The position numbers and the translations under genes were made by a program. DNA of 64,000 nt from Podocnemis expansa (lineage: Eukaryota > Chordata > Testudines > Podocnemididae): positions 7,021,537 through 7,085,536 of the forward strand of contig ML682003.1 of the NCBI GenBank assembly GCA_007922195.1, given 5' to 3'. Below, piece by piece: positions 61,201 to 63,770 of the stretch (its first letter is position 1; every line of letters starts with the position of its first letter). The notes under the pieces are model-generated. The model was not told the origin of the DNA. It worked only from the letters and a program-made list of their open reading frames with translations, and did not search any database.

Positions 61201-63770
61201 GATAGTTCCTGTAAATTTACCTAGCAGTAATTTCAAGCCTCCTTCATCTTCAGGTCCACGAGTTCTTGAGCCCAATCCACTTTCCCAACTAGTTCCCTTC
61301 ATTTTTTTAAAGCTGGCCCTTTGGAAGTTGAAGACCATAGTCACAGATCTATTTTTGTTTATCCTTCCATTTAGTTTGAACTGAATTAGCTCGTGGTCAC
61401 TCAAACCAAACTTGTCGCCTATGACCAGTTCTTCTGTGAGGTCCTCAGTACTCACCAATACCAAATCTAAGCTGGCATCCCCTTTTGTTGGTTCAGTAAC
61501 TGTTAGGTGAAGGAATCTGTCAGCTGTCACATCCAGGAAAATCTGGGCCCTTTTATTGCTGCTAGCATGTGTCCTCCAGTCTACGCCTGGGAATTTAAAG
61601 TCTCTCATAATGACACAACTCCTGGCAGTATTTACTTCCTTTAGAGCATTATGGAGGACTCTGTCCATGTCCAAATCAGATCCCAGTGGTCTGTAGCACA
61701 CGCTCAGTATGATTCCTGGGGAAATTCTGGTAGCTTTCTTCCCCAGTGCTATACTTATTCAGATAGACTTTGTCTTGTCTAATCTATGACTTCTAATTTC
61801 TGAGCAGTCTACCCCATTATTGATATATAATGCTACTCCACCACCTTTGCCTTTGTTTCTGGCCTACCTAAATAACACAGTGCCCCATGGGTGAGGGCTG
61901 AGTGTGAAGGGATAGTGTCCCATGCTGAGTCCCTTCCCCACGGTCCCTCACAGGGCAACACTAAGGGTAAGAGGGAGGCTGGCAAAAGGGTTTAGTGCAG
62001 TTGTGTCCTTGCCAGTCGTTAGATCTGCTGCCCAAGTGGTGTTCCCGGGCCGGGCCAGGACCTCTGTGGCCAGATGCTCACTGCTCTCTCTCCACAGGCC
62101 CAGCTCTCACCTGCCACACGTAACGCCTATCGAGACTGCCTGGGCAAGCTGGATCTGCAGTACGCCAAGCTGCTGGTGAGAAGCTGGGCCTGGCAGGTGG
62201 GGGGCTGGAGGGGAGCCAATGGGGAGAGGTGGGGAGGCTGTGGGGATGTGGAGGGGTGCTGGGGGTGCCAGCCTGCTGCCCAGCCACACACCCTGTTTGT
62301 GCCTCACAGAACTCATCCAAGGCGCGCCTACGCCACCTGGAAAGCCTGCATGCCTTCGTGAGCGCTGCTACCCGGGAGCTGATGTGGCTGAACGAGAAGG
62401 AGGAGGAGGAGGTGAACTATGACTGGAGCGACCGCAACCCCAACATGACGGCCAAGAAGGAAAACTACTCGGTACTGCTCTGCCCTGCCCTCACCCTCAC
62501 CTTGGGCCCTGCTTCCGTGCAGCCCCTTCAGCTCGCCAGCCCCACATACTTGCATTCCAGGCCAGCATGTGCCCCATACTTGCACTGGTTCCCTGCTGGC
62601 CTGACACCAGCCAGCCCTTGGGCACCACAGCATGCTGGGGTGGTTTGGTTTACCCAGAAGAAGGGGCAGCCAGTTGCTGGAGGCTGCAGGCAGGGCTGGC
62701 CTTGGGGAGGATGCACTCAGCACCCACGTTCTCTGGGGTTCAGCTGTCTTGGGGAGCTGTCGCTTGTCTTCTGGGCACCGCGCAGGCTAATGTGAGAGTT
62801 CCCAGCCTCAGGGCTCCTGCCCTCAGGAGCAGACATGGCCCCAGCTGGATCCGTTGTCCTGTCAGGGAGCAAGCCCCTCTACCCCTTATTTCCAGCACCT
62901 GCAGCCCTTTGTCCTGAGCCAGAGGAGCCGAGCTCTGGCTGCATTGCCCTTATCCCTGGGGAGGGCAGTGCCAGGGGGCGTGGGGGGCACACAGACCCAG
63001 CTCGTGCCCCACTTTGTGGAGCACATTGTCACCTGCCACACCCTTTTCTGTTGCACGCCAGGGGCTGATGCGGGAGCTGGAGCTGAGGGAGCGGAAGATA
63101 AAGGAGATCCAGAGCACCGGGGACAGGCTGCTCCATGAGGAGCACCCAGGCCGGCAGACTGTGGAGGTGAGGCCAGGGGATGAGCTTGCTCTCGCTAGAT
63201 GTGGGCAGGCCATGGGCAGGCAGAGTCTTGTGTGGCACCATCCACCCCAACAAATTCAGCACTACTGCAGGGAAGGCACAAAATGTGCAGACGCTGCACG
63301 GGCAGCTCCGTGCTGGGCCCCATCACTAGGTAACTGGCACAGCAGTGATGGGGGTGCTGGGACAGTTTGGTGCTGCCACCAGGGCCACATGGTAAATGGC
63401 TGCCAGGCAGGGGTGAGCTTGACCCAGCCCATTGAGACTCCTTCCTGCTGCCCAGGAGGGCTGTGGCACAGGGCCGGCTGTGCTATGCATGAGGAGGTAG
63501 ACGAACTAGTTCCCAGCTCCAAGAGGCCAGAGATCCCAGCATGGGCACTCGTGGGGGTGGGGGGTCAGCTTTGGGCTATGGGGGCCTGTGGGCTGGTTGG
63601 TTTCCCCAGTCAGGGCTCCAGGGGCCCGTGGGCAGCCCTGGGCTCAGCCTGTGGGTGACTCTGCTTTGTTCCAGGCCTTCCAGGCTGCACTGCAGACCCA
63701 GTGGAGCTGGATGCTACAGCTGTGCTGCTGCATTGAGGCCCACCTGAAGGAGAACACGGCGTACTTCCAG
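1217..63770 (+). CDS. PLEC: PLEC (plectin) gene, 5' coding part, spliced; continues beyond the window
   Basis: This is a gene-level entry; the exons are listed separately. Plectin is a giant cytolinker of the plakin family that connects intermediate filaments to actin, hemidesmosomes, Z-disks, mitochondria and the nuclear envelope. Seen here: alternative first exons that each end in phase 1, then common exons 2-18 encoding the actin-binding domain (CH1 and CH2) and the first spectrin-like repeats of the plakin domain. I checked every junction: all introns are GT-AG, and exon lengths keep one open frame through the exons 2-18 listed here (with exons 2alpha and 3alpha optional at 15 and 36 nt). 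Peptides match mammalian plectin closely, for example [33 protein letters not shown] and [20 protein letters not shown]. No stop or frameshift interrupts it, so it is not a pseudogene. The rod and plakin repeats lie beyond base 64000. Exon numbers follow mammalian convention from memory and could be off by one. Confidence 0.97.
1263..6309. other. Intron after 1e, unique GC-rich sequence
   Basis: The CpG-rich island continues to about 1650. A perfect five-copy hexamer repeat (GCCAGG) lies at 1689-1718. The rest is GC-rich intron with short G- and GT-rich runs (for example GT/G tracts near 4246-4264 and 5534-5557). I find no exon with a phase-1 donor and a plectin-like peptide, and no other gene. 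Confidence 0.6.
1689..1718 (+). repeat. (GCCAGG)5 hexanucleotide repeat
   Basis: Five perfect tandem copies of GCCAGG lie in the first intron, about 430 bp after the 1e donor. The array keeps an open frame on both strands, which inflates the open reading frames here. Confidence 0.9.
6330..6945 (+). mobile_element. CR1 LINE, 5'-truncated 3' end, sense
   Basis: The sequence reads as the 3' part of a CR1 non-LTR retrotransposon on the + strand: the end of the reverse-transcriptase frame (ACTGGTGAGGCCACATCTGG, GAGGAGAGGCTGAGGGAACT), the typical 3' UTR (GACTAGATGGCTCCTGGGG) and the short terminal motif GACTCTATGG near 6935. CR1 copies are usually truncated at the 5' end, as here. No intact frame remains. 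The left edge is approximate. Confidence 0.9.
7359..7990 (+). mobile_element. Probable solo LTR, + orientation
   Basis: The block begins TGTGACTAAGTGCAG and carries a polyadenylation signal AATAAA at 7791-7796 followed by a GT- and T-richer stretch, the layout of an LTR. Its style resembles LTRs seen in turtle genomes. The right edge is unclear because a hAT element follows at 8038. No internal retroviral genes are present. The call rests on motif layout, not on a database match. Confidence 0.4.
8038..8544. mobile_element. Nonautonomous hAT-like DNA transposon, 17-bp perfect TIRs
   Basis: The left end CAGGGCCGTCCCTAGGG (8038-8054) is the exact reverse complement of the right end at 8528-8544. 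The flanking octamers CTCTCTTG and CTCTGTCG agree at 6 of 8 bases, fitting the 8-bp target duplication of hAT elements. The 507-bp interior is C/G-rich and encodes no transposase, so it needs an enzyme supplied in trans. Confidence 0.82.
8697..8885. repeat. Left inverted terminal repeat of the DIRS element
   Basis: Pairs with the reverse complement of 15385-15575. Shared blocks include CTGCTCACAT, AAAGTCTTTTAGCCTTAGCC and TGTCAGGTCAGGGC, with scattered substitutions that indicate an old copy. Confidence 0.88.
8945..9003. repeat. Partial repeat of the DIRS terminus (likely internal complementary region)
   Basis: The stretch GTTCTTCTTCGAATGCTGCT followed by CACATCATTCAGTTACTGGT resembles the outer end of the left terminal repeat at 8700-8750. 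DIRS elements carry an internal region complementary to their outer ends, which templates circular replication. The assignment is inference from position and similarity. Confidence 0.55.
9038..9936 (-). pseudogene. DIRS tyrosine recombinase (YR), frameshifted
   Basis: Two overlapping minus-strand frames give one recombinase. The N-terminal part (9382-9936) holds [20 protein letters not shown] and, further on, [20 protein letters not shown], with the first catalytic Arg in SARG. The C-terminal part (9038-9469) holds [11 protein letters not shown], the H-x-x-R motif, and ICRAATW followed by FTTHY with the candidate nucleophile Tyr. The shift lies near 9390-9469. The family cuts and rejoins DNA through a tyrosine to insert circular cDNA. 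The frameshift makes this copy nonfunctional. Confidence 0.85.
10473..11054 (-). pseudogene. DIRS RNase H domain
   Basis: The minus-strand peptide contains [15 protein letters not shown], then [19 protein letters not shown] and [19 protein letters not shown]. The Asp, Glu and Asp positions of RNase H are visible in ASD, KEL and TDK. The domain removes RNA from the RNA-DNA hybrid during reverse transcription. It follows the reverse transcriptase at 11312-11824 in the element's reading direction, in another frame, so at least one shift separates them. Confidence 0.82.
11312..11824 (-). pseudogene. DIRS reverse transcriptase, truncated frame
   Basis: The minus-strand peptide shows reverse-transcriptase hallmarks: [20 protein letters not shown], then [15 protein letters not shown] and [17 protein letters not shown]. 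These blocks carry the first catalytic Asp (LDLKGAY) and the fingers and palm. The YxDD box is not intact: in a neighbouring frame near 11320 the corresponding site reads YLDT, so a frameshift and substitution disable the enzyme. Confidence 0.88.
11990..12203 (-). pseudogene. DIRS Gag, glutamine-rich C-terminal remnant
   Basis: Minus-strand translation gives a Gln- and Tyr-rich stretch ([17 protein letters not shown]) with stops, typical of the C-terminus of DIRS Gag. It is separated from the rest of Gag by an insertion of about 1 kb. Confidence 0.5.
12215..13262. mobile_element. Unclassified insertion inside DIRS gag, with tandem duplication and gap
   Basis: This stretch is more AT-rich and breaks the Gag frame between 13269 and 12203. 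It contains two near-identical units of about 59 bp at 12389-12510 (shared core CCCTTATATGCCCCTGG), minus-strand AATAAA motifs near 12250 and 12680, and a run of 100 N. Length and polyadenylation motifs fit a nested LTR, but no clean termini or target duplication could be fixed, so the class stays open. Confidence 0.45.
12854..12953. other. Assembly gap, 100 N
   Basis: Exactly 100 unknown bases, the conventional size for a gap of unknown length. True length between the flanks may differ. Confidence 0.99.
13269..15324 (-). pseudogene. DIRS Gag with Cys/His knuckle, interrupted
   Basis: The N-terminal block (14638-15324) begins just inside the right terminal repeat and contains [20 protein letters not shown] followed by CSICKPFKC, a zinc-binding Cys/His cluster, then a Ser/Pro/Thr-rich linker. 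Later pieces at 13667-14011 ([20 protein letters not shown]) and 13269-13574 ([20 protein letters not shown] and [15 protein letters not shown]) match the conserved Gag core of vertebrate DIRS elements. Several frame changes separate the pieces, so no full Gag is made. Confidence 0.82.
15385..15575. repeat. Right inverted terminal repeat of the DIRS element
   Basis: Reverse complement of the left repeat at 8697-8885, with substitutions. It lies immediately upstream (in element direction) of the Gag start at 15324. Confidence 0.88.
15600..20241. other. Intron upstream of exon 1, no gene recognised
   Basis: Unique GC-rich sequence. Open frames of up to about 190 codons occur on both strands, but none shows family motifs or splice-compatible plectin peptides. 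A GT/G run lies at about 17960-17981. The stretch just before 20242 is the presumed exon-1 promoter and 5' UTR; I see no TATA or CCAAT box that decides it. Confidence 0.5.
20242..20758 (+). CDS. PLEC: Plectin first exon 1 (RPS10-like N-terminal domain)
   Basis: 172 codons plus one base. The ATG at 20242 has an ideal context (GCCGCCATGG). Residues 1-100 or so form the S10/plectin domain: [60 protein letters not shown] and [20 protein letters not shown]. This domain is homologous to the N-terminus of ribosomal protein S10, which shares [21 protein letters not shown] and [10 protein letters not shown]. The C-terminal 70 residues are Pro-, Arg- and Ser-rich and low in conservation. The donor TCAG|gttagc leaves G to make Asp with exon 2. 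Plectin 1 is expressed in several cell types and has been linked to the nuclear periphery in mesenchymal cells; that comes from the mammalian literature, not from this sequence. Confidence 0.97.
20759..23848. other. Intron between exon 1 and the 23849 candidate
   Basis: GC-rich unique sequence with a short (ATTC)n array at about 20883-20908. Long open frames occur on both strands but carry no recognisable domain. No plectin first exon with a phase-1 donor was found besides the listed ones. Confidence 0.5.
23849..23903 (+). CDS. PLEC: Candidate plectin first exon, unassigned (1f-like by position)
   Basis: The sequence encodes [18 protein letters not shown], ending one base (G) into the next codon before donor CAAG|gtagga. 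The start context is strong (CAGCGCCATGG). The phase-1 end is exactly what exon 2 requires, and the segment lies between exon 1 and exon 1d, where another plectin first exon is expected. The peptide is short, acidic and aromatic, and resembles human 1f only weakly (an acidic stretch followed by D-[FL]-I-Q). It could be the turtle counterpart of 1f, a lineage-specific first exon or a chance match. Phase, donor and Kozak context together make chance less likely. Confidence 0.6.
23904..25920. other. Intron, no gene recognised
   Basis: GC-rich unique sequence with no exon of plectin type and no mobile element that I could recognise. Confidence 0.5.
25923..25932 (+). promoter_or_regulatory. PLEC: AT-rich TATA/MEF2-like element upstream of exon 1d
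   Basis: ATATTTATAG stands alone in GC-rich sequence about 125 bp before the 1d start codon. It matches the MEF2 consensus (YTAWWWWTAR) at 9 of 10 positions and contains TATTTATA, which can also act as a TATA box. Plectin 1d is the muscle isoform in mammals, so either reading fits. The function is inferred. Confidence 0.5.
26056..26071 (+). CDS. PLEC: Plectin first exon 1d (five-codon, muscle isoform)
   Basis: This minimal first exon encodes MKIVP plus the shared G before donor CCAG|gtgggt. The peptide is identical to the mammalian 1d N-terminus that I recall. Joined to exon 2 it reads [14 protein letters not shown]. Mammalian plectin 1d is restricted to striated muscle and links Z-disks to desmin. 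The exon is too short to stand on coding statistics; identity, phase and donor support it, as does its place just upstream of 1b. Confidence 0.87.
26148..26156 (+). promoter_or_regulatory. PLEC: TATA box between exons 1d and 1b
   Basis: TATAAAAAG is a canonical TATA box, with a CAGCTG E-box a few bases downstream (near 26159). It lies 77 bp after the 1d donor and about 440 bp before the 1b start codon, so it could drive 1b with a long 5' UTR or an unrecognised noncoding first exon. Use is not proven. Confidence 0.45.
26480..26597 (+). promoter_or_regulatory. PLEC: CpG-island promoter region of exon 1b
   Basis: Dense GC boxes (GCGGGGCGGGGCGGG near 26505) precede a run of GGCTC pentamers (about 26564-26590) that ends directly at the Kozak sequence of 1b (CGGCCATGG). 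Similar pentamer runs occur near the 1e and 1g starts. Confidence 0.6.
26598..26697 (+). CDS. PLEC: Plectin first exon 1b (hydrophobic anchor, mitochondrial isoform)
   Basis: 33 codons plus G. The protein begins [20 protein letters not shown] and continues [14 protein letters not shown]. Residues about 10-24 form one hydrophobic segment followed by a cluster of five Arg, the shape of a signal-anchored outer-mitochondrial-membrane tail. Mammalian 1b has the same plan (MEPSGSLFPSLVVVGHVVTL, then a W- and R-rich end) and tethers intermediate filaments to mitochondria. Donor CCAG|gtgaga, phase 1. The primary sequence differs from mammals while the hydrophobic-basic pattern is kept, so the assignment rests on pattern and order (1d-1b). 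Confidence 0.88.
26698..31669. other. Intron between 1b and 1g, no gene recognised
   Basis: GC-rich sequence. It contains the longest open frame in the window (495 codons at 28106-29593) with no domain, skewed Trp/Gly/Cys content and no conserved motif, which I regard as chance. A G18 homopolymer lies at 29949-29966. A short segment at about 30085-30165 (GGCAAGGAGTTCCACAGATG) resembles an ancient dispersed repeat. No first exon is supported. Confidence 0.5.
29949..29966 (+). repeat. Poly-G run (G18)
   Basis: Uninterrupted run of 18 G in intron; potential quadruplex and a likely sequencing-length uncertainty. Confidence 0.85.
31500..31780 (+). promoter_or_regulatory. PLEC: CpG-island promoter of exon 1g with G26 tract
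   Basis: CpG-dense sequence precedes the 1g start codon. It includes a G26 homopolymer (31670-31695), further G runs on both sides, and GCCGAGCCGAGCGG near 31721. No TATA box is seen. A promoter is inferred from composition and position. Confidence 0.6.
31670..31695 (+). repeat. Poly-G run (G26) upstream of exon 1g
   Basis: 26 uninterrupted G, 86-111 bp before the 1g start codon, inside a larger G-rich block. Length may be misassembled. Confidence 0.85.
31781..31916 (+). CDS. PLEC: Plectin first exon 1g
   Basis: 45 codons plus G. The protein starts [20 protein letters not shown] and ends with [12 protein letters not shown] before donor CTCG|gtgggt. The end matches the human 1g pattern that I recall (RRGYLYQQLCCV), while the N-terminal half is diverged. 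The ATG context is strong (GGCGGCATGG). It lies between 1b and 1a. The region is Arg-, Ala- and Gly-rich, with two adjacent Cys near the junction that could be lipid-modified; that is speculation. Confidence 0.82.
31917..32869. other. Intron, tail of the 1g CpG island
   Basis: CpG-rich to about 32100, then ordinary GC-rich intron. Nothing else is recognised. Confidence 0.5.
32870..33955 (+). repeat. Degenerate minisatellite built on CTCTGGCTGTAG, split by CR1
   Basis: The block consists of imperfect units of roughly 40-45 bp built on CTCTGGCTGTAG and GGGGTGACTGGTCTGTGG variants. The units occur on both sides of a CR1 copy (33263-33722), so the array predates the CR1 insertion. It is noncoding and intronic. 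Confidence 0.75.
33263..33722 (-). mobile_element. CR1 LINE, antisense, 5'-truncated
   Basis: The left edge has three copies of the 8-bp CR1 tail unit (AATCCTAG, the complement of the 3' terminus), then the conserved 3' UTR (GGTTGGAAGGGACCTCATAG, CATCTAGTCCAACCTCCTGC). The minus strand further right encodes the C-terminus of the CR1 polyprotein ([40 protein letters not shown]). The copy is much shorter than full length. Confidence 0.95.
33956..36573. other. Intron and presumed 1a upstream region
   Basis: Unique GC-rich sequence. Poly-C and poly-G runs lie near 35099-35112 and 36359-36371. The 200 bp before 36574 should contain the 1a promoter and 5' UTR, but no TATA or CCAAT box stands out and CpG density is lower than at 1e, 1b and 1g. 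Confidence 0.5.
36574..36664 (+). CDS. PLEC: Plectin first exon 1a
   Basis: 30 codons plus G. The protein begins [12 protein letters not shown] and continues [18 protein letters not shown] before donor AAAG|gtacct. The second half is almost identical to mammalian 1a ([17 protein letters not shown]). Start context is ACCATGT. In mammals 1a is the main isoform of basal keratinocytes and binds integrin beta-4 in hemidesmosomes. It is the last first exon before common exon 2, 2.7 kb upstream of it. Confidence 0.95.
36695..36870 (+). repeat. 60-bp tandem duplication just after exon 1a
   Basis: Two full copies (36695-36754 and 36755-36814) beginning GCTGGGGGGTGTGTGCGAGG are followed by a partial third copy. 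The array starts 30 bp after the 1a donor. Confidence 0.85.
36871..39341. other. Intron between 1a and exon 2
   Basis: No exon recognised. The end shows a normal acceptor (CCACATTCTTTTCCCTTGCAG). Confidence 0.55.
39342..39403 (+). CDS. PLEC: PLEC exon 2: start of the actin-binding domain
   Basis: The first exon shared by the ABD-containing isoforms. With the incoming G it encodes [20 protein letters not shown] plus [11 protein letters not shown] is the actinin-type actin-binding signature 1 at the start of CH1 (QxxTFxxWxN). Acceptor TTGCAG, donor AAG|gtaagg, leaving phase 0. Identical to mammalian plectin as far as I recall. Confidence 0.98.
39404..41975. other. Intron 2, with tandem repeat near 40663-40965
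   Basis: Mostly unique sequence. At 40663-40965 there are about three imperfect copies of a unit near 105 bp (shared words TGGCCTAGCTGAGTACAGG, CATGGCCACAG and CTAATGCCTGG), each made of two related halves. No exon was found before 2alpha. Confidence 0.55.
40663..40965 (+). repeat. Imperfect tandem repeat of about 105 bp
   Basis: Three diverged copies with an inner half-unit of about 50 bp ending in CTAATGCC-like words. Intronic. Confidence 0.6.
41976..41990 (+). CDS. PLEC: PLEC micro-exon 2alpha (optional, in CH1)
   Basis: Fifteen bases encode HWRVE between acceptor CCATGGCAG and donor gtaggt, after a strong pyrimidine tract. Mammalian 2alpha encodes HWRAE at the same place. Inclusion keeps the frame (phase 0 both sides) and adds five residues to CH1 between LIK and [10 protein letters not shown]. 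In mammals it is optional and tissue-dependent; the residues lie near an actin-binding surface and have been reported to affect actin binding. Confidence 0.93.
41991..43536. other. Intron 2alpha-3
   Basis: No exon or clear repeat recognised. Ends in TCTGTCTCCACAG. Confidence 0.55.
43537..43626 (+). CDS. PLEC: PLEC exon 3 (CH1)
   Basis: 30 codons, phase 0 to 0: [20 protein letters not shown] then [10 protein letters not shown]. It covers the DLRDGxxLxxLLEVLSG core of CH1. Acceptor CCACAG, donor TTG|gtaggt. Confidence 0.98.
43627..44286. other. Intron 3-3alpha
   Basis: Unique sequence with no exon or mobile element recognised. Confidence 0.5.
44287..44322 (+). CDS. PLEC: PLEC micro-exon 3alpha (optional, in CH1)
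   Basis: 36 bases encode [12 protein letters not shown] between acceptor GGGCAG and donor gtgagt. Mammalian 3alpha encodes a near-identical 12-residue insert. It keeps the frame and, when used, is inserted between GDTL and exon 4 (PREKGRMRF). The first eight residues resemble the start of exon 4. Confidence 0.93.
44323..46500. other. Intron 3alpha-4
   Basis: Contains a hAT-like remnant at 44736-45007; otherwise unique GC-rich sequence. Ends CCCTCTCTCCACAG. Confidence 0.55.
44736..45007. mobile_element. Possible nonautonomous hAT-like element, degraded
   Basis: The left end CAGGGGTTGGCAACC and a right end whose complement reads CCCCACCAACCTGCGGCTCC resemble a dispersed vertebrate element with CAGGGGTTGGCAACC termini. 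The right terminus is decayed and no target duplication is clear. Confidence 0.4.
46501..46578 (+). CDS. PLEC: PLEC exon 4 (CH1)
   Basis: 26 codons: [20 protein letters not shown] then YLKHRQ. Central CH1 helices, nearly identical to mammals. Acceptor CCACAG, donor CAG|gtgagc, phase 0 both sides. Confidence 0.98.
46579..47087. other. Intron 4
   Basis: G-rich sequence with loosely repeated GGGGCAGG/CCATGGG words and no exon. Confidence 0.5.
47088..47180 (+). CDS. PLEC: PLEC exon 5 (end of CH1)
   Basis: 31 codons: [20 protein letters not shown] then [11 protein letters not shown]. This is the actinin-type actin-binding signature 2 ([24 protein letters not shown]). Phase 0 both sides. Confidence 0.98.
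47181..48591. other. Intron 5
   Basis: No exon recognised. A G16 run lies at 47398-47413. Confidence 0.55.
48592..48758 (+). CDS. PLEC: PLEC exon 6 (CH2, first half)
   Basis: 55 codons plus two bases. [20 protein letters not shown] leads into CH2 ([36 protein letters not shown]). The donor CACAA|gtgaga leaves phase 2; exon 7 supplies the G of Lys. Acceptor TTCCAG. Confidence 0.98.
48759..49810. other. Intron 6, first part
   Basis: Unique sequence with no exon recognised. Confidence 0.5.
49817..50030 (+). repeat. Imperfect minisatellite upstream of the internal first exon
   Basis: About four diverged copies of a unit near 48-52 bp (words CACAGAGCCAGGG, GTGCAGCAAGCAG and TCCCAGCTCCxTGGCA) run up to 20 bp before the ATG at 50049. 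They keep the reading frame open upstream of that ATG, so the frame alone does not fix the start. Confidence 0.7.
50049..50248 (+). CDS. PLEC: Candidate internal PLEC first exon, joins exon 7 (isoform without CH1)
   Basis: 66 codons plus two bases. [20 protein letters not shown] opens with a strongly basic stretch, then a Gly/Ser linker, an acidic part ([20 protein letters not shown]) and [17 protein letters not shown]. The ATG context is strong (AGCATGG). The donor GAAGT|gtaggc leaves phase 2, exactly what exon 7 needs, so the protein would continue [13 protein letters not shown]. Used as a cassette after exon 6 it would shift the frame (218 nt from the nearest acceptor-like AG at 50030), which favours a first exon. 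The isoform would lack CH1 and the first 55 residues of the exon 6-8 CH2 region. The related plakin BPAG1e also loses its actin-binding domain through an internal first exon. Codon use is clearly coding-like. I cannot tell whether this exon is already known in mammals. Confidence 0.72.
50249..51198. other. Intron upstream of exon 7
   Basis: Unique sequence with no exon or repeat recognised. Confidence 0.5.
51199..51314 (+). CDS. PLEC: PLEC exon 7 (CH2)
   Basis: Completes Lys and encodes [38 protein letters not shown] and the G of Asp. CH2 core. Donor GAAG|gtatga, phase 1. Enters in phase 2, so it can accept either exon 6 or the 50049 exon. Confidence 0.98.
51443..51549 (+). CDS. PLEC: PLEC exon 8 (end of CH2)
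   Basis: [20 protein letters not shown] then [16 protein letters not shown]. The [17 protein letters not shown] motif closes CH2. The last eight residues differ from mammals (VQDGVRAN), which fits the loosely conserved linker to the plakin domain. Acceptor CCCTAG, donor AAT|gtgagt, phase 0. Confidence 0.97.
51600..51815 (+). repeat. Degenerate tandem repeat with TTTGCAGGGTTAA core
   Basis: Five or six spaced copies of TTTGCAGGGTTAA-like words, separated by C-rich spacers of 15-30 bp, directly after the exon 8 donor. No function is evident. Confidence 0.65.
51816..52595. other. Intron 8, remainder, with a possible LTR-like fragment
   Basis: At about 52060-52345 the sequence (GTGTGGCACATAGGGGAAAC, then AAAACAGCACTGAAAATTCA) resembles a dispersed LTR-like repeat; this is a weak call. 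The rest is unique. Confidence 0.35.
52596..52715 (+). CDS. PLEC: PLEC exon 9 (start of plakin domain)
   Basis: 40 codons: [20 protein letters not shown] then [20 protein letters not shown]. First helix of the plakin domain. More diverged than the CH exons. Phase 0 both sides. Confidence 0.96.
52716..53831. other. Intron 9
   Basis: No exon or mobile element recognised. Ends TGCCTCTCCCAG. Confidence 0.5.
53832..53927 (+). CDS. PLEC: PLEC exon 10 (plakin domain)
   Basis: 32 codons: [20 protein letters not shown] then [12 protein letters not shown]. Near-identical to mammalian plectin. Phase 0 both sides. Confidence 0.98.
53928..54554. other. Intron 10
   Basis: No exon recognised. A long minus-strand open frame (388 codons, 53908-55074) overlaps exon 11 and is its GC-rich shadow. 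Confidence 0.5.
54555..54682 (+). CDS. PLEC: PLEC exon 11 (plakin domain)
   Basis: 42 codons plus two bases: [20 protein letters not shown] then [20 protein letters not shown] and LE. The [13 protein letters not shown] motif is characteristic of plakins. Donor GAGAG|gtctgt is slightly weak at +3 and +4. Phase 2. Confidence 0.97.
54683..55386. other. Intron 11
   Basis: Has GGTGGGG/GCTGGT repeats near 55230-55335. No exon. Confidence 0.5.
55387..55480 (+). CDS. PLEC: PLEC exon 12 (plakin domain)
   Basis: Completes Arg and encodes [20 protein letters not shown] then [11 protein letters not shown]. Acceptor CCGCAG, donor TCG|gtgaga, phase 0. Confidence 0.98.
55560..56135 (+). repeat. 42-bp minisatellite in intron 12
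   Basis: G-rich tandem array with a clear 42-bp period in the middle (units starting GCTGGACAGGGTGCAG), diverging to both sides. The period is a multiple of three, so frames stay open across it on both strands; these open frames (for example 55585-55902) are repeat artefacts. Confidence 0.85.
56220..56374 (+). CDS. PLEC: PLEC exon 13 (plakin domain)
   Basis: 51 codons plus two bases: [20 protein letters not shown] then [20 protein letters not shown] and [11 protein letters not shown]. Donor GCAG|gtaatg, phase 2. Confidence 0.97.
56663..56972 (+). CDS. PLEC: PLEC exon 14 (plakin domain, spectrin-like repeat)
   Basis: 310 nt, the second-longest plectin coding segment here after exon 1. It encodes [20 protein letters not shown], a variable linker ([20 protein letters not shown]), [40 protein letters not shown] and [18 protein letters not shown]. 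The spectrin-repeat positions ([20 protein letters not shown]) are conserved. Acceptor CTGTAG, donor GAG|gtgagg, phase 0. Confidence 0.98.
56973..57900. other. Intron 14, left part
   Basis: Unique sequence up to the CR1 insertion at 57901. No exon. Confidence 0.5.
57901..61870 (-). mobile_element. Long CR1 LINE, antisense, interrupted by an LTR-like insertion
   Basis: The 3' end is at left (GGTCGGAAGGGACTAACATG, CATCTAGTCTGACCTCCTGC). Reading the minus strand from the right: part of the apurinic endonuclease domain (61198-61701: [35 protein letters not shown]), reverse-transcriptase remnants (60540-60800: [20 protein letters not shown] then LGNYRHL), and the C-terminus (58547-58747: [20 protein letters not shown]). 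The 5' end is truncated inside the endonuclease and frames contain stops. A 986-bp element splits it at 58911-59896. It makes up most of the 5.1-kb intron 14. Confidence 0.93.
58911..59896 (-). mobile_element. 986-bp insertion with TG...CA termini inside CR1, probable solo LTR
   Basis: It begins TGTGACCCC and ends GTGTCACA, so its outer six bases are perfect inverted repeats with TG/CA ends, as in LTRs. The CR1 sequence resumes directly after it. Flanking ACTAT and GTCAT may be a decayed 5-bp target duplication. On the minus strand a TATA-like GATAAAAGG (near 59500) precedes an AATAAA (near 59100), which suggests minus orientation. No internal genes. Confidence 0.65.
62098..62175 (+). CDS. 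PLEC: PLEC exon 15 (plakin domain)
   Basis: 26 codons: [20 protein letters not shown] then QYAKLL. Acceptor CCACAG, donor CTG|gtgaga, phase 0. Follows the transposon-filled intron 14 and is intact. Confidence 0.98.
62310..62471 (+). CDS. PLEC: PLEC exon 16 (plakin domain)
   Basis: 54 codons: [40 protein letters not shown] and [14 protein letters not shown]. The [21 protein letters not shown] motif is a plakin-family hallmark. Donor TCG|gtactg, phase 0. Confidence 0.98.
62472..63061. other. Intron 16
   Basis: No exon or repeat recognised. Confidence 0.5.
63062..63166 (+). CDS. PLEC: PLEC exon 17 (plakin domain)
   Basis: 35 codons: [20 protein letters not shown] then [15 protein letters not shown]. 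Acceptor ACGCCAG, donor GAG|gtgagg, phase 0. The first residue is Gly where mammals have Ala (ALMRELE). Confidence 0.97.
63167..63674. other. Intron 17
   Basis: No exon or repeat recognised. Ends TTTGTTCCAG. Confidence 0.5.
63675..63770 (+). CDS. PLEC: PLEC exon 18 (plakin domain), last exon in the window
   Basis: 32 codons: [20 protein letters not shown] then [12 protein letters not shown]. Donor CAG|gtaatg, phase 0. The following mammalian exon begins with FFSDVREA; it is not found in 63771-64000, so the gene continues to the right. Confidence 0.98.
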
